Assembly: GCA_030737835.1 (NCBI GenBank)
Contig: JAUJYN010000012.1
Coordinates: forward strand, 8,369,003-8,433,002
From: Acorus gramineus
Lineage: Eukaryota > Streptophyta > Magnoliopsida > Acorales > Acoraceae
Length of the DNA stretch: 64,000 nt
Reading direction: 5' to 3'
In this document: piece by piece, positions 1-12,500 of the stretch
How positions within the stretch are numbered: position 1 is the first letter of the stretch
How the letters are laid out: every line of letters starts with the position of its first letter
Program-made: the position numbers and the translations under genes
Notes under the pieces: model-generated
Told to the model about the DNA's origin: nothing
The model's input: the letters and a program-made list of their open reading frames with translations, nothing else
Databases searched by the model: none

Positions 1-100
1 CATTTGATTCCAAGCATCAGTTTTTAATCTCATTCATTATTTAGTTTTGGCAGGGTTGGTAAATTTTATCTAAATATTCGAAGAAGATATTGTTTTGAAA
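1..100 (+). other. SEC24 5' UTR: end of an upstream intron and start of the ATG exon
   Basis: A pyrimidine-rich tract ending TTTTGGCAG at 45-53 looks like a 3' splice site. The ATG exon would then begin at 54, leaving 47 bases of leader before ATG 101. The first 5' UTR exon and the promoter would lie left of the window. This is inference from splice motifs only. Confidence 0.45.
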
Positions 101-3100
101 ATGCAACGGCCACCGACTAACGAAAAACCAGGACCTCCAAGTGTCCTGGGAAGGCCCGTCTCTCCCTTTGTAGCCCCTCCTCAACCTAGGACACCCTTCT
201 CATCCACCGGACTAGTTGCCGGCCCTCCGGGTGGGCCCGTGTATGGAGGCCCACCACCCGTCAGGTACAATGGCCCATTTGCAGCCCCGCCCCCATCGTC
301 GTCTCCTCCTATTCCCAATGCAGGCATTGCCCAACTTGTGCCGCCCGTCCCTGGTCCCCAACCAATTAGATTCAGTGGCCCGTCTTCCCCACCTCCCCCT
401 CAGTCGGCCTATCCGGCGCAGCCACCTCAGCGTGGTCCACCTCCCACTGGTCCACCGACACTCTCTCCACCCATGTCTCTTCGTCCTAACCAGCCTCAGA
501 CACCCTTCGTACCAATGGGTCCTCCACCCCAGAGTGCAAGTCCCATGCCACCACGAGGTATCATGCCCCCACCTCCAGTAGAGTCCTCATTTCCAACTCC
601 TAGTGCGACCTTTCAGCAACCTTTTCCGGGATATCATAGCAGGCCAGCTGGTCAAGTTACTAGTATTGCACCTCCACCACCACCGCCACCAATGCATGCT
701 CCTCCTTTTCATGCCCAACAAGGCAGTTACATGCCACCACCTCCCATAGCTGCTCCTCTGGGTTTCAACTCGAGGGAGCAATTGCAGTATCCTAGCGCAG
801 GTCCTCCTGTGGGGAGTGCAGGTAACCTTCAAGGCTTGGTTGAAGATTTTCAGTCACTATCTGTTGGTTCTGTTCCCGGATCCCTTGATCCAGGACTTGA
901 TGTCAACTCCCTTCCAAGACCTTTGGATGTTGATGAGAAGCCAAGTTCTTTGACTGAGATGTACCCGATGAATTGCCCTCCTAGATATTTTAGACTGACG
1001 ACACACGCCATACCAAATTCTCAATCTTTGTTATCCCGATGGCACTTGCCTCTTGGAGCTGTGGTCCATCCCCTTGCAGAAGCACCTGATGGGGTCAGTG
1101 CTCTGTGATTGTAGCTTTTTTTTTTTAATGTACTTTTAGCCTGGTAGATGCATTATTAACTTTCAGTTCATTTTTTTTATCAGGAGGAGGTTCCCATTGT
1201 GAATTTTGGATCGGCAGGCATTATCCGATGCAAACGGTGTCGGACATATATCAATCCATATGTGACATTTACAGATGGAGGAAGAAAATGGCGTTGCATC
1301 ATTTGTTCTTTGCTTAATGACGGTGGGTCCTACATTATTTATTAATTTAAGTTTTGCCTTCTTGATGAATCAGGAATGTTTTTGCCTATGAAGGTTTCAA
1401 TACTTAATCAGTTCTTTCATTTATGTCATGAAGAGCATGAAACATTAGAATAGAAAGCATACTTTTTTATTAATTGCCGAAGTTCCTTTTTTGCAATATA
1501 ATTTCTAGGATAATATTTAAGCCTATATCGTTTCATGTAATCATGTTTATTATCTAATGCCCATAACCTATGTCAACAATAAAATTTATTTTGGGCACAT
1601 TGTTGTACAAAGGATAGGACCATTTTCAGTGTGTCTCATTCCAACATTCACTACATGTGGGACTGCTTTGGGTGATGGCCTTTTTCTGGGCACATTACTG
1701 GACCTCAATAGGGGGGTGGGAGAGGTTACCACTATCTGCCAACAATATTCGTGATGAGATTTTGAGGTTATCTGTGTTTGAGATATATAGGTTCTGAATC
1801 ATGCCTCTCACGAGCAATAATATGGTTTATATTGGAGACTCAAGATGATATTCACTTATCCTGAATAAATAGTTAGAAAATGTGCTTATTGGATGGAGCT
1901 TGTGAACCCTTGGGTGGATACATTATGATGTTTCATGTATTTATTCTTACCTCCACTATATTGCTGTCCGACTGTAGATTCACATGTTGTTAATACGAGG
2001 GATTGATTCCTAATTTCCTATTGTGGTCGTTTTTAGTTTGGGACTTGGGGGGGAAAATAGATTTGGTAGAAGATTGTATATCTCTTTGTGAAGTCAACCT
2101 TTGATTCAGGAAGATTTCTTACTAATCCATCTTGTCTATTTGAATCAGTTCCTGGTGATTATTTTTCCCTTTTGGATGCGAGTGGCAGAAGGTGTGATAT
2201 AAATGATCGACCTGAGCTTTTGAAGGGTAGTGTGGAGTTTGTTGCTCCAACAGAATACATGGTGCGGCCACCAATGCCTCCGTTATATTTTTTCCTCATC
2301 GACGTATCTATAAATGCAGTTAAATCTGGTATGCTAGAGGTAAACATTGTTCCAAACTTTTAAGTCCCTATCTTGGCAGCTAATGATGGCTCTTGTTATG
2401 CCTTAATGCATGCTTTACGTCATAGAGCATATTGTTTTTCTAGTCATATTCTACCTTCTTTCAGCTCTTTTATTAATTGGTGGTTTGAACATTGTTTGGC
2501 AGATTGTGGCTAATGCAATAAAGTCTTGTTTGGATGAGCTGCCTGGTTTCCCTAGAACTCAAATTGGGTTCATAACTTTTGACAGCACGCTACATTTCTA
2601 CAATATGAAGGCACGTAATACTTCCCGTTCTATCATTTTACTTAAATTATTGTCCAATGTCCAAATATCAATGATGTGAGTTCGTTTGTTACATTTCTCA
2701 TAGTAGACATGCTCACTAATTTATAGTTTTTGCTTGTAACAGTCATCTTTGACACAGCCACAGATGATGGTTGTGGCAGATCTGGATGATATTTTTATTC
2801 CATTGCCAGATGATCTTCTTGTTAACTTGTCAGAATCAAGGAATGTTGTGGATGCATTTCTGGATAGCCTGCCTTCTATGTTTCAGGATAATGTGAATCT
2901 AGAATCTGCTTTTGGACCTGCTCTTAGAGCAGCATATATGGTTATGGTATATATTTCTCAGCTCTTGAACAGTGCATTTGCTTGATGAAAATGAGATCAC
3001 ACATTTTTGTCGTGTAGGACTGGCATGGTAGTTTAGTTAACTTGGTTTGATTTTGACTCCTCTGTTTTAACAGAGTCAACTTGGAGGAAAGTTGCTGATT

Positions 3101-6100
3101 TTTCAGAGTACATTACCATCCCTTGGTATTGGTCGCCTAAAGTTACGTGGTGATGATATTCGTGTCTATGGGACTGAAAAAGAACATTTACTGAGAATAC
3201 CTGAGGATCCATTTTATAAACAAATGGCTGCGGATTTCACAAAGTATCAGATTGCGGTGGACATATTTGCTTTCAGCGACAAGTACTCGGATATGGCTTC
3301 CTTGGGTACTAATTGTGCATTTGTGTACGGTGTGTGTGAATATAGATATATATACATACTAATGATTTCTTGTTTTTCCTTTCCTTTTTGACTGTGGCAG
3401 GAACTCTTGCAAAATATACTGGTGGTCAAGTGTATCACTATCCAGCTTTCCAAGGACACATTCATGGAGAGAAATTGAGATATGAGTTGGTTAGGGACCT
3501 AACGAGGGAGACTGCTTGGGAAGCTGTTATGCGCATTAGATGTGGAAAAGGTTTGCTGTAATATAACTTTTTTGATAAATAATGTTGTTTATTAGAGAGA
3601 TCAGTTGTGATGATCATCAGAATCGTATCCTTTTTTCTGACACATGGGTAAAATTATTTATTAAATGTCTTGGATATCTTCTTGCCTTTCAGGAGTTCGA
3701 TTTACTTCTTATCATGGACATGCTATGTTAAGATCAACGGATTTAATGGCTCTTCCGGCTGTGGACTGTGATAAGGGCTTTGCAGTGCAGATGGCCCTGG
3801 AGGAGACGTTGCTCACAACTCAAACAATCTATTTTCAAGTTGCTCTTCTGTATCCTTCATTTTGTGAAATCATTTATAGGAAAGTGCATGGCATTTATGA
3901 TAGAATTTTTGTTTTTTTTTAAATTACATATAGATATTTATAATTCTATAATCATATAAAATTTTGAGTAGTTTTATCACAATGAACATTTTTCTGGTGA
4001 TTGTGGTCTTTTTTTTTATTGTTGGTAGAGAGTTTGAAGCTTCCGGTAAGACATTGTGTTTCCTTCTTCTTCCTTTTTTTAACGGTGGTATTTGTACTTA
4101 TTCTGCACAATGTCTAGGGCTTACTAAAAGGTTATAGAACTTCACAGAAAATTGAATAATCAAGTAAGTGGAGTTTATTTGATATTGTGTAACCCCTTTT
4201 CTAAATTTCATATTTTATTATATTATGAGGGCGAAAGCCTACTGTTTCTTCAAAAAACTAATTTCATATTTTATTTTATCTATCATATTTTTTACATCTG
4301 TGCTATTTCACTGAGCAGCATAAGATAATATCCAGTTTTGGGTTGATTGTTGTAAAAACAGACCTTTTTATTCTTCTTTCCACATTCAAATTTAATTTTT
4401 TACTCTACGAATATTTTTTCGGTGACAAGGAACCCCAAACCCTCAGATGCACTGAATCACCCCACTGACCTTGGCATCACTAAGTCTGGGGACCTGTGGG
4501 AGCAACCCCCGTGTGGGTTAAAAGAAACTAAAATTTTAAATTAAAAAGAACTCTAATAAATTAAGGCGGTAGAGTTCCTACCTTTCTTCATTAAAAAAAA
4601 AACTAAAATTAAATTAGTTTACAGTAAAAACACATTTTTGAGAGCAACTAAATTACATCATTGTTTAACATAAAAGTGAAAATACTGCCTCATACAGAAT
4701 ATTAGAAGAAATGTTTGGTATTTGAGAGTAACTGCTTAGGTAATTAGTATTAATGTGTTCTATTTTGGTTATAGTACAATAAGCTTGGTCAAGTTCCTGC
4801 TATGATTTAGCAGATTATTGTCATTTGTGTGTGGTCTTCTACTGCTTCTTCGTCGTTTGGGAGGATATTTGTTTTCACTGATTTCTATAATATAACTTTT
4901 GTTGTCATTTATGCCTGATTATTCATTTGATGAGAATGCGCATTCTGTATACATCCCATTGTCTGGTGTCAGACTTCAACCTCAACACCAGAGGTGCAAA
5001 CATTGTGATTTTGCATTCTCATAAATTATAACAGTGTTTCTACTGCTTCCAGAAGTAATTGAAACTTCCTTAGCCAGTGAAAGCTATACCTCATCTTCCG
5101 GTGAAAGGCGTATCAGAATCCTTACATCAGCGGCACCTGTTGTGGCTGACCTTGGAGAAATGTATCGCCAAGCCGATGCTGGGGCAACTGTTTGTTTGTT
5201 GAGTAAACTGGGTAGGTTTTCCTTGAATACTCTATCAATCAAAATCTTGTGTAATGTTGCTAGACATTGTTCCTGTTTCTAATGGTGATCTAATTCAGCT
5301 GTTGAGAAGACATTATTGCAAAAGTTGGAAGATGCACGCCATTCTGTGCAGTTGAGGATAGTCAAAAGCCTTAGAGAATATCGAAACCTCCATGCTGTGC
5401 AACATCGGTTGGTTGGGAGGCTAATTTATCCAGAGTCTCTGAAATATTTGGCTTTGTATGGACTTGCACTGTGTAAGTCTTTACCTCTTCGTGGAGGATA
5501 TGCCGATGTGCAACTTGATGAACGTTGTGCAGCAGGTTATAACATGATCATTTTGCCAATAAAAGGATTGGTGAAGCTTCTTTACCCTAGCCTGATTAGG
5601 GTTGATGAAAGTCTTGCAAAGGTAAAATAAGTTATTTCATGCATATATTATCTTAGGCAGTGTTTGGAAACGAGTCCGGGCAGGTTATTTCAAATTTATT
5701 TCCAAACACCTCCTATAGTCCAAGCCATAAAGAAGGTGAAAAACAATATTTAATTATAAAAAACAGCTTTTCAGGAATCTAACAAAAGTGTGCTTCCTGA
5801 AAAGTTATTTTTAAAAGTTGTTTTAAGTGAAAAGTTGTTTTTCAAACTCGTTTCCAAATGCTCCCTTACAACCTGGTGCACTCCATTAAGTTATGGGATT
5901 TGTATTCTCAAGTAATGAGCTTCTCAATCTTGCAGGTATCTAATGATGGTGATTCCATGAAGAGGTTACCCTTGACAGCAGCGTGTTTAGACCCTAAAGG
6001 TCTTTATATATATGATGACGGGTTTAAGTTTGTCCTTTGGCTTGGAAATATGCTTTCACCTGACATGGTTGTTGATTTACTTGGAGTGGACTTATCCAGC

Positions 6101-7036
6101 TTCCCTGATCTGTCTAGGGTATGGATCCCATCTTTGCTTAAGACTACATGCCATATTTTATTGGAAAAAAGTTATTGAGGCTAGGTCTTTCCCTATGGCA
6201 TGTTCAAGATGACATTCAACATCCCAAATTTTTTTAATCATCATCCTAATAGTAATCACCACCTGCTGTATTTTTTTTTTATCTAGTCTTATTATTATTA
6301 TTATTATTATATTGAGTTTTTTTTATGTAATAATTACATTCAAAACCTTGGTGAAACTTCAGTATTAGCTCTTTCATGCATACTTTAGAAACTGAAAGTT
6401 GACAAAGATGTTTTAGTAGAGAGAGCGTATTGGAAGTGGGAATTATAAATACAATGGCTTATACGATCTTTTCTAATTTATTATTATTATTATGCATATG
6501 TTCTCTTATAAAAGTAGGCTTGTAGTTATCTTTTACCTGTACAGATTTTTAACATTTATCTACAGCAAGATCAGATGCATCTTTTCCCATCTTTTGCTCA
6601 GTTCATCTATTGTTCACATTTTCAATAGTTCTACATCCAACAAACCACACATATAATGAAAACCTCGGCAGAACTCGATCTCATCAACTACCTCATCTGC
6701 TGTTCCATTTTCAAAATTTTCTTTCCTTAGCGTTACGAAGGGTCAATGCCTTATATTCCATGATTTATGTTTTGTTTGTGATAAAATAATTCTACACTAC
6801 AGGTCACCATCATTGGGCGCGACAATGAGGCATCAAGAAAACTGACGAGGATACTTAGAAAACTCAGTGAAAGCAATCCATCGTTCCATCAATGCTGCCA
6901 TATAGTCAGGCAAGGGGAGCAACCGAGGGAAAGTATTTTGTTGCTCAACAACCTCATCGAGGACCAAAACAGCGGAGTTAGTGGCTACCTTGATTGGGTC
7001 CTCCACATACACCGCCAGGTTCAGCAGAATGTGTAG
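101..7036 (+). CDS. SEC24A: SEC24 COPII coat protein, cargo adaptor (SEC24A-like)
   Basis: This encodes the cargo-binding subunit of the COPII coat, which pairs with SEC23 at ER exit sites. Coding exons: 101-1093, 1184-1322, 2149-2339, 2503-2610, 2743-2946, 3074-3305, 3401-3550, 3693-3849, 5084-5211, 5299-5621, 5936-6118, 6803-7036; all join in frame to 1013 aa, close to Arabidopsis SEC24A as I remember it (about 1040). Residues 1-250 are Pro-rich and disordered. A zinc finger has Cys347, Cys350, Cys369 and Cys372. The trunk follows ([18 protein letters not shown]), then helical and gelsolin-like parts (GLYIYDDGF, then VRQGEQPRE near the C-terminus). I start at ATG 101; a frame opened at TTG 95 adds only two residues. 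One intron uses a GC donor and one looks U12-type, listed separately. The family call is firm; the exact paralogue is less so. Confidence 0.95.
2611..2742 (+). other. GC-AG intron in SEC24
   Basis: Exon 4 of the listed set ends in AAG at 2610 and the next bases are GCACGT, so the donor is GC, not GT. The acceptor is AACAG at 2738-2742. Only this junction keeps the conserved reading [12 protein letters not shown]; the GT four bases downstream (2615) shifts the frame. GC donors normally carry strong AG before the cut, as here. Confidence 0.8.
3850..5083 (+). other. Probable U12-type (minor spliceosome) intron in SEC24
   Basis: The donor reads GTATCCTT at 3850-3857, a full match to the U12-type consensus RTATCCTT. 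A branch-site-like TTCCTTAGC lies at 5066-5074 (consensus TTCCTTRAY; one mismatch), with its A at 5072 about 11 bases before the AAG acceptor at 5081-5083. U12 introns typically have this short branch-to-acceptor distance and lack a long pyrimidine tract. The junction keeps the frame (VALL / [11 protein letters not shown]). The 1.23 kb interior is AT-rich with no feature I recognise. Confidence 0.75.
5656..5865. mobile_element. Tourist-like MITE in SEC24 intron (5622-5935)
   Basis: Terminal inverted repeats GGCAGTGTTTGGAAACGAGT on the left and the complement of GGGAGCATTTGGAAACGAGT on the right enclose 210 bases. The flanks carry TTA on both sides (5653-5655 and 5866-5868), the 3-bp target duplication typical of PIF/Harbinger elements. 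It has no coding capacity. Almost all of this intron is the element. Confidence 0.8.
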
Positions 7037-7200
7037 AGCGGTAATAGTTCATATGGTTCGATACATGGAAATATTTATTATCATGGGAGGACCCAACTTT
7101 TGGTCTATCTTATATTTTGTGCAATATCCGAGTCTCCTGTACTTGAAATTTATCGCGTTATCTTTTTGTCAGAGTAGTAGAAACCTAGAATAAAAAAAAT
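7037..7200 (+). terminator. SEC24 3' UTR with possible poly(A) signal
   Basis: AT-rich sequence follows the stop codon. AATAAA occurs at 7189-7194, about 155 bases past the stop, and is a plausible near-upstream poly(A) element. The real cleavage site could lie further on, up to about 7560, where the sequence stays T-rich. No cDNA evidence is available here. Confidence 0.35.
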
Positions 7201-7728
7201 AACTAATTAGGATGAGAGAGGGAGGGAGATTTTGTATTGCAATAAGAGATCTGTGATTGAGAATTCTTTTGTTATTCATGTGATTCAATGGTTTGTAATC
7301 AATTTCTGGCTTATGACAACAGTATTTTAGTGGGGTTGTTTTGAGTTTGTTCTGTTGGGGAGAGTTGTTTCTTGTGTTTTATTGTTTCTTTATACACACT
7401 GAATTTGTGAAGTTTAATTCATTTGGTGAGGTTCCCTGCATGGAATTGGAATTGTGTTATTTAGATGGTAGGTTTATGTGGATCAGGCTTCTAGTGTTTG
7501 TTTTGTGAAGATTGTTCTATCTGATTAGATTTTGTGTGGCTATGATCAGAATATTTTTTTTATATAGAACATATGTCTAACAATCCATAGCAACAGTGGA
7601 TTCAGAAGATTTCAATGTTGAAAATGTTACGCTTAATCATTTTTGTTGTTGCAAATGTTTGAATTTTATTATTATTATTATACATTTAGGGTTTATTTGG
7701 ATCCATGGTGGGGACACCCGCTTTATGG

Positions 7729-7808
7729 AAATTCAGCCATTCAAACTCGCAATGAAAAAATATTATTTAAATTCAGCCATTCAAACTCGCAATGAAAAAA
7801 TATTATTT
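7729..7808. repeat. Perfect 40-bp tandem duplication
   Basis: A 40-base unit containing CAGCCATTCAAACTCGC is present twice, at 7729-7768 and 7769-7808, with no difference seen. It sits just left of the hAT element. Around both, GGATCCATGGTG (7699-7710) and its near-complement ACCATGGATTC (8635-8645) suggest an outer MITE that the hAT element entered. Confidence 0.85.
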
Positions 7809-7855
7809 TGCGAGCGTTTGGAAACACAGGAAAATGAGGTGTTATGCAGTGTAGG

Positions 7856-8623
7856 TAGGCCTGTCAACGGGTCGGGTCCAGACCTGGACCCGACCCGACC
7901 CGGACTCGATTACACGTATAATATATCGGACCCGACCGTTGAACTCAACTGTTTTTTTTAATATATGTTCATATATTATAAGACCATTAGTATTAGTTGA
8001 TACATAATTTTATTTCTTACTTAACTTATTTTTGTATCTACAAGTTCATAAATCATAATCATAACAAGCCTATAAATCGGTTTGTTTTGGACAATTAACT
8101 TATTAGCATTTGAATTTGTATGATTAATTAGTTTGTTGCATGATTTATGTTTATTATTTAGGTTAATATGTTAATGTTTATTGTTTTGAATGTTGTTTAG
8201 GTTAATATTGTTTTGAATGTTGTTTAGGTTAGTTATGTTTATTATTTAGGTTAATATGTTTTTTACGTTAGTGATTATTGTTTTGAATGTTGTTTAATAA
8301 TTCATTTACTTCTTTTGAATTGTATAAAATTATATTCAAACATAGTCTCATTAACAATAATGTTTTATTACAAAAAATTTCAAATAGAATGATAAGACAA
8401 ACAAATACATGAGCTCTTCTCTTTTTTTTTTTCTTTTTTTTTTACCCAACCATCCGGGTCGGGTCGGACCCGGACCTGACCCGGGTCCGACGGGTTCGGG
8501 TCCGGGTCCACATTTCTCCGGACCCGCCGGGTCCTAGGTTGGACCCGGACCCGCCGGGTCCTGTCACGGGTCGGGTCCGGGTCCACCCCGACCCGACCCG
8601 GACCCAACCCGTTGAGAGGCCTA
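7856..8623. mobile_element. Non-autonomous hAT element
   Basis: The ends are inverted: TAGGCCTGTCAACGGGTC on the left, and on the right the complement of TAGGCCTCTCAACGGGTT. The flanks AGTGTAGG (7848-7855) and AGTGTAGT (8624-8631) make an 8-bp target duplication with one mismatch, as expected for hAT. Both subterminal regions are dense in GGGTC/GACCC motifs, while the centre is AT-rich. No transposase is encoded. Open frames read through the ends (Arg/Gly/Pro/Asp-rich) are artefacts of the motif repeats. Confidence 0.85.
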
Positions 8624-9017
8624 AGTGTAGTGTTACCATGGATTCATGTAGTTAATGAAGTGTTTGTTTATAATTGAATTGAATGCGTATATTTTTATGT
8701 TTTTTATAAGAGTATGCCTTAACCCATTTATTTGAGGGATAAGAATGTTAGTCCTAACACATTGTAACATATGTTGCGTTATATTGATTTATATATACTA
8801 TACAACTATATCAACAATTCACTAATTCTAATTTCAATTAATTTTCTATCAACAGTAAATTATGTTAGATGTTCGATTCTGAGATAGTATAGGAGTATAG
8901 AGGTTGAGGGTGAGTATAAAATATGAAAATGTCAAGGGTATGTAAATGAAAAGATAAAAAATGTTACAATAAGACAGTTTTACATTCTAAAATACAGGTT
9001 GCACATATTTATATTAA

Positions 9018-9562
9018 GGGAAAATTCTATACAACCCTTTGAAATTTGATTGAAATCCAAAATTCATCTAACCCCCTGACTTTTCTTAAAATTTATTTAA
9101 CCCCCTGAAAACACCTAGTAAATTCAAATAACTCCCTGAATAAAATTTTCGTTAATAGATGATGAATATTTTGTGAATATTTCGTTTGATTAACCTTGAT
9201 TGAAGAAACAATATACTAAAAAATCACTAAAATGTGTTAAAAATGTGAAAAATCTTGTGAAAATGATGATTTTACCCCATCTAGATATATTATAAAACCC
9301 TTTCTGGAGAGGTAAAATTATCATTTATAGAAGATTTTTTACATTTTTAACACATTGTAGGTTTTTTTAGTATTCTGTGTTTTCTACCAGGATTAACCAA
9401 ATATAATATTCACAAAATATTTACCATTTGCAAACATAAATTTTATTCAGGGGGTTATTTGAATTTACTAGATGTTTTAAGAGGATTATATGGATTTTAA
9501 GAAAAGTCCGGGGGATATATGGATTTCAGTCAGTTCAGGGGGGGGTTATATGGAATTTCCCC
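9018..9562. mobile_element. Foldback, Mutator-like MITE with perfect 9-bp target duplication
   Basis: Almost the whole element is an inverted repeat of roughly 260-base arms. The left end is GGGAAAATTCTATACAACCC; the right end is the near-complement, ending GGAATTTCCCC. TTATATTAA flanks both sides exactly (9009-9017 and 9563-9571). A 9-bp duplication and ends starting with G fit Mutator-like elements. There is no coding capacity. Confidence 0.8.
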
Positions 9563-9571
9563 TTATATTAA

Positions 9572-12500
9572 ATTCATATACAAATGAGGTATGTTTTGAA
9601 CTAACAAAGTATATATACTTACATTTTGGATTGTAAAAAAAAACACGGTGAAATAGAGCTTTAGAAGGAATAAGACTATCCACGCATCCAAACACAATCC
9701 CCTCATCATCTCACCCACAAAAAAACAAAATCGAAGACTCGCGCATTAGGAGGCCGACTATTTCAGTGAGGTAATGTGGGTTGAAATTTTTTTTTGGTTA
9801 AAATGACTGATCTGAATGAGGTATTTAATCAGTGCTTATTTGACATCCAACCAAATCGAGTTTAAAGTAGATTTTTAACTTTAAGCGGAATAAACACTGG
9901 TTTTAAATGTAACCAAACAGCATGTATATTAAAACTAACATCATGTTTTCAAATTGCTATATATTGAGATAATTTATTCCAAGCATTTATCTTTTAAAAT
10001 CCTAGTTTTTCTTATTCCAAATTTTGTTTTTTTTGTGTGTGTTAAGTCAAAATATGTAAAAAAAAAATTAGTTGAAAGTTGGTTTTAGGAAAAAAATGTA
10101 TTCAAGAATATTTTTTTATTAGACAAATCGTTTTTGAAAATATGTTCAAAACATCAGAACTATTGGATGGCATCCCCGGTTTCATATATATCTAAAAAAT
10201 ATTCATATATCTTTATGTTAAATTTAATATTATTATGATATGTTTAAAAAATGATGCATGTTATTTAAAAAAAATGAAAACATATGTGACCTGTACTTTA
10301 TACTGTAAAATGAATTGAGCATAACATTTTCTTTTTTCATATGCTTTACCTGGGTCAGCTTGGTTTTACACGTGTGCTTAAGAAAAATGATACACTCAGT
10401 CACATTCACCAACCAAAACTTAGACCTCACATGTTTTTATTATTTTAAAAATGGTAAACATCATCTAATGAGGTACATGCTTTGATAAAAAGTGCATATC
10501 GCTCCATTTCGAGTTGAATGAACCCATTTCTAGTAAGTGTAAGAAAAAATGTAGTGAGGTATATACATCATCTAACAAGGTATATGCTTAAATTGAATCT
10601 GTAACGAGGTATATAAGTATGTGTAGGTGTTTTGGACTGAGAAAAAAGCTGAGGGTAGTAGCACTCTCTGCTTAATTACTGGACAGGGCCCATCATCAAC
10701 TTTTGTAATCCAGTCCATGGGCCTTAACTTTTGGTGGTCCACTGATTACAGAGTTTTGGGCTTAGATATGAAGACTGAGCCCATCAATGGAAATAGACTG
10801 ACCTTGATTTTGAGACCCAATCAAAGCTGAAGAGAAAATGCTTTGGCAGCTGCACTGGTTTAATTTTTGTTTGAAGTATATACTTAGCTAATAAAATAAA
10901 TATTTTTATAAAAATAAAATACATACTCGTACAATTGAATTCACACATTTTTACGTTATACATGATAATACATATACTGACATATACCCCATTCCTTGAT
11001 GCTCTGTATCACCACATCCCACAGATTTTTGAAATAGAAGTATGCTCCTATGTAATGATGTTGGAGGGATTGAGTATCACTGTCCAAGCTGAAATAGCTA
11101 GGGTGATACATTGTTTGGTATAATCATGGTACAAAATAATTATTCTAATATCATTTAACAATTAAGGACACTAGGATTAAATTTGTCACTAGAATATATT
11201 TTGGACCCTCAAAGAGTGGTTTAAACTCAGTTCATTTGGTAGATGATTTAAGTTTTATACCATTATTATCATCCGTTCATATAGATAAAGTCGATACTTT
11301 CATGTAAAGTTTTAATAATCAATATTTTTATGGACATTGTCACACACAGTTCTATTTATAGCCCGCATACAGCCTCATATACCCACAACGAGGTATATAC
11401 CTCTATAAGTGAATTATGCATTTTTTTAAAAAAATTTATATTAAGTGGGTCCATACCATTCTAGATTCTTCCGTCTTTTTTCTGTTTTACCCCGTTGAAT
11501 TTTCCTGAGTCAATGTGATGCATAAGATTCTCAAACTCCGCATAATAACCAGCTCTCAAATAAAATCCCTTTTTAACTTTTATTGTATATTTTATGCGTT
11601 TAAATTAAATTCAAATTATTATTTTTATTATTATTGAAGAAAATGTATATATCACTATTGTGATTTTATAACTGAATTTGAAATACAATTCTGTGATAGA
11701 TGAAAGGAAAAGAGAAAAAAATTTAAAAAATAAAATAACGATTTCAATAACGTCTTTCTTATTAGAAAAAACATCTAACCAGACAAGATCGTTTTTAATC
11801 CTCCCTCACTCCTCAATGACCAATATCCCATGGAGTAATTTTACATTATTATGATTCTCAACATGGAATCTAAAAATTAGAAAAAAAAATTATGTGTTGT
11901 GAACAAATGGTCAAAAGCACCTTTCAAGGCATGAAGTGTAGGCCACCAAACCATAACCACCATTAGTAGATCCATTTTTGTTTATAGACCAAATGGACCC
12001 ACATTTTTCTAATTAAGCACTGCCACATGTTCTCCTATGTACCCCTAGTTGGAGGGATGCATTGATTAAGAAGTTTTTATTTTTATAATATAGTTATCAA
12101 TCCTCTATCAATGAAGTTGATTGGCAACGACATCTTATATATGCACCTTTCAATCTTTCATCACTATTTGAAAGAAAAAAAAATTCCAATGTGATGCAGC
12201 ATTGAGAGGGAATTTCATACACTTATAGTAGGAGACATTCCAATTTCTTAAACCATTCAAGGATTTAACATGGACATGTTGAATATGACATAACCTGATT
12301 TATCTTAACTTTTAGATTATGTACATGTTTATTTTTGGATTTCAAGTTTTAATTCGATGAAATCTAAATCGTATCTATCACATTTTTAAAGTTTTTTTTT
12401 TTTTTATGAAGGTTTGGGCATATCATAACATCAAAACAGATCATGTTTAAATTTGCGTACAATGAATGGTAAGATGTCAACTCGAGCCCAATCTAATGAA

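Noticed and set aside
95..100. TTG at 95 as SEC24 start
   Set aside because: The frame opens at TTG, but ATG at 101 is only two codons on and is the normal plant start; TTG starts are rare in plant nuclear genes.
7040..7070. GGTTCGATAC as a tRNA B box
   Set aside because: No A box at the right distance and no cloverleaf stems; it lies in the SEC24 3' UTR.
8380..8639. Arg/Gly/Pro/Asp-rich minus-strand frames
   Set aside because: They are translations of GGGTC repeats at the right end of the hAT element.
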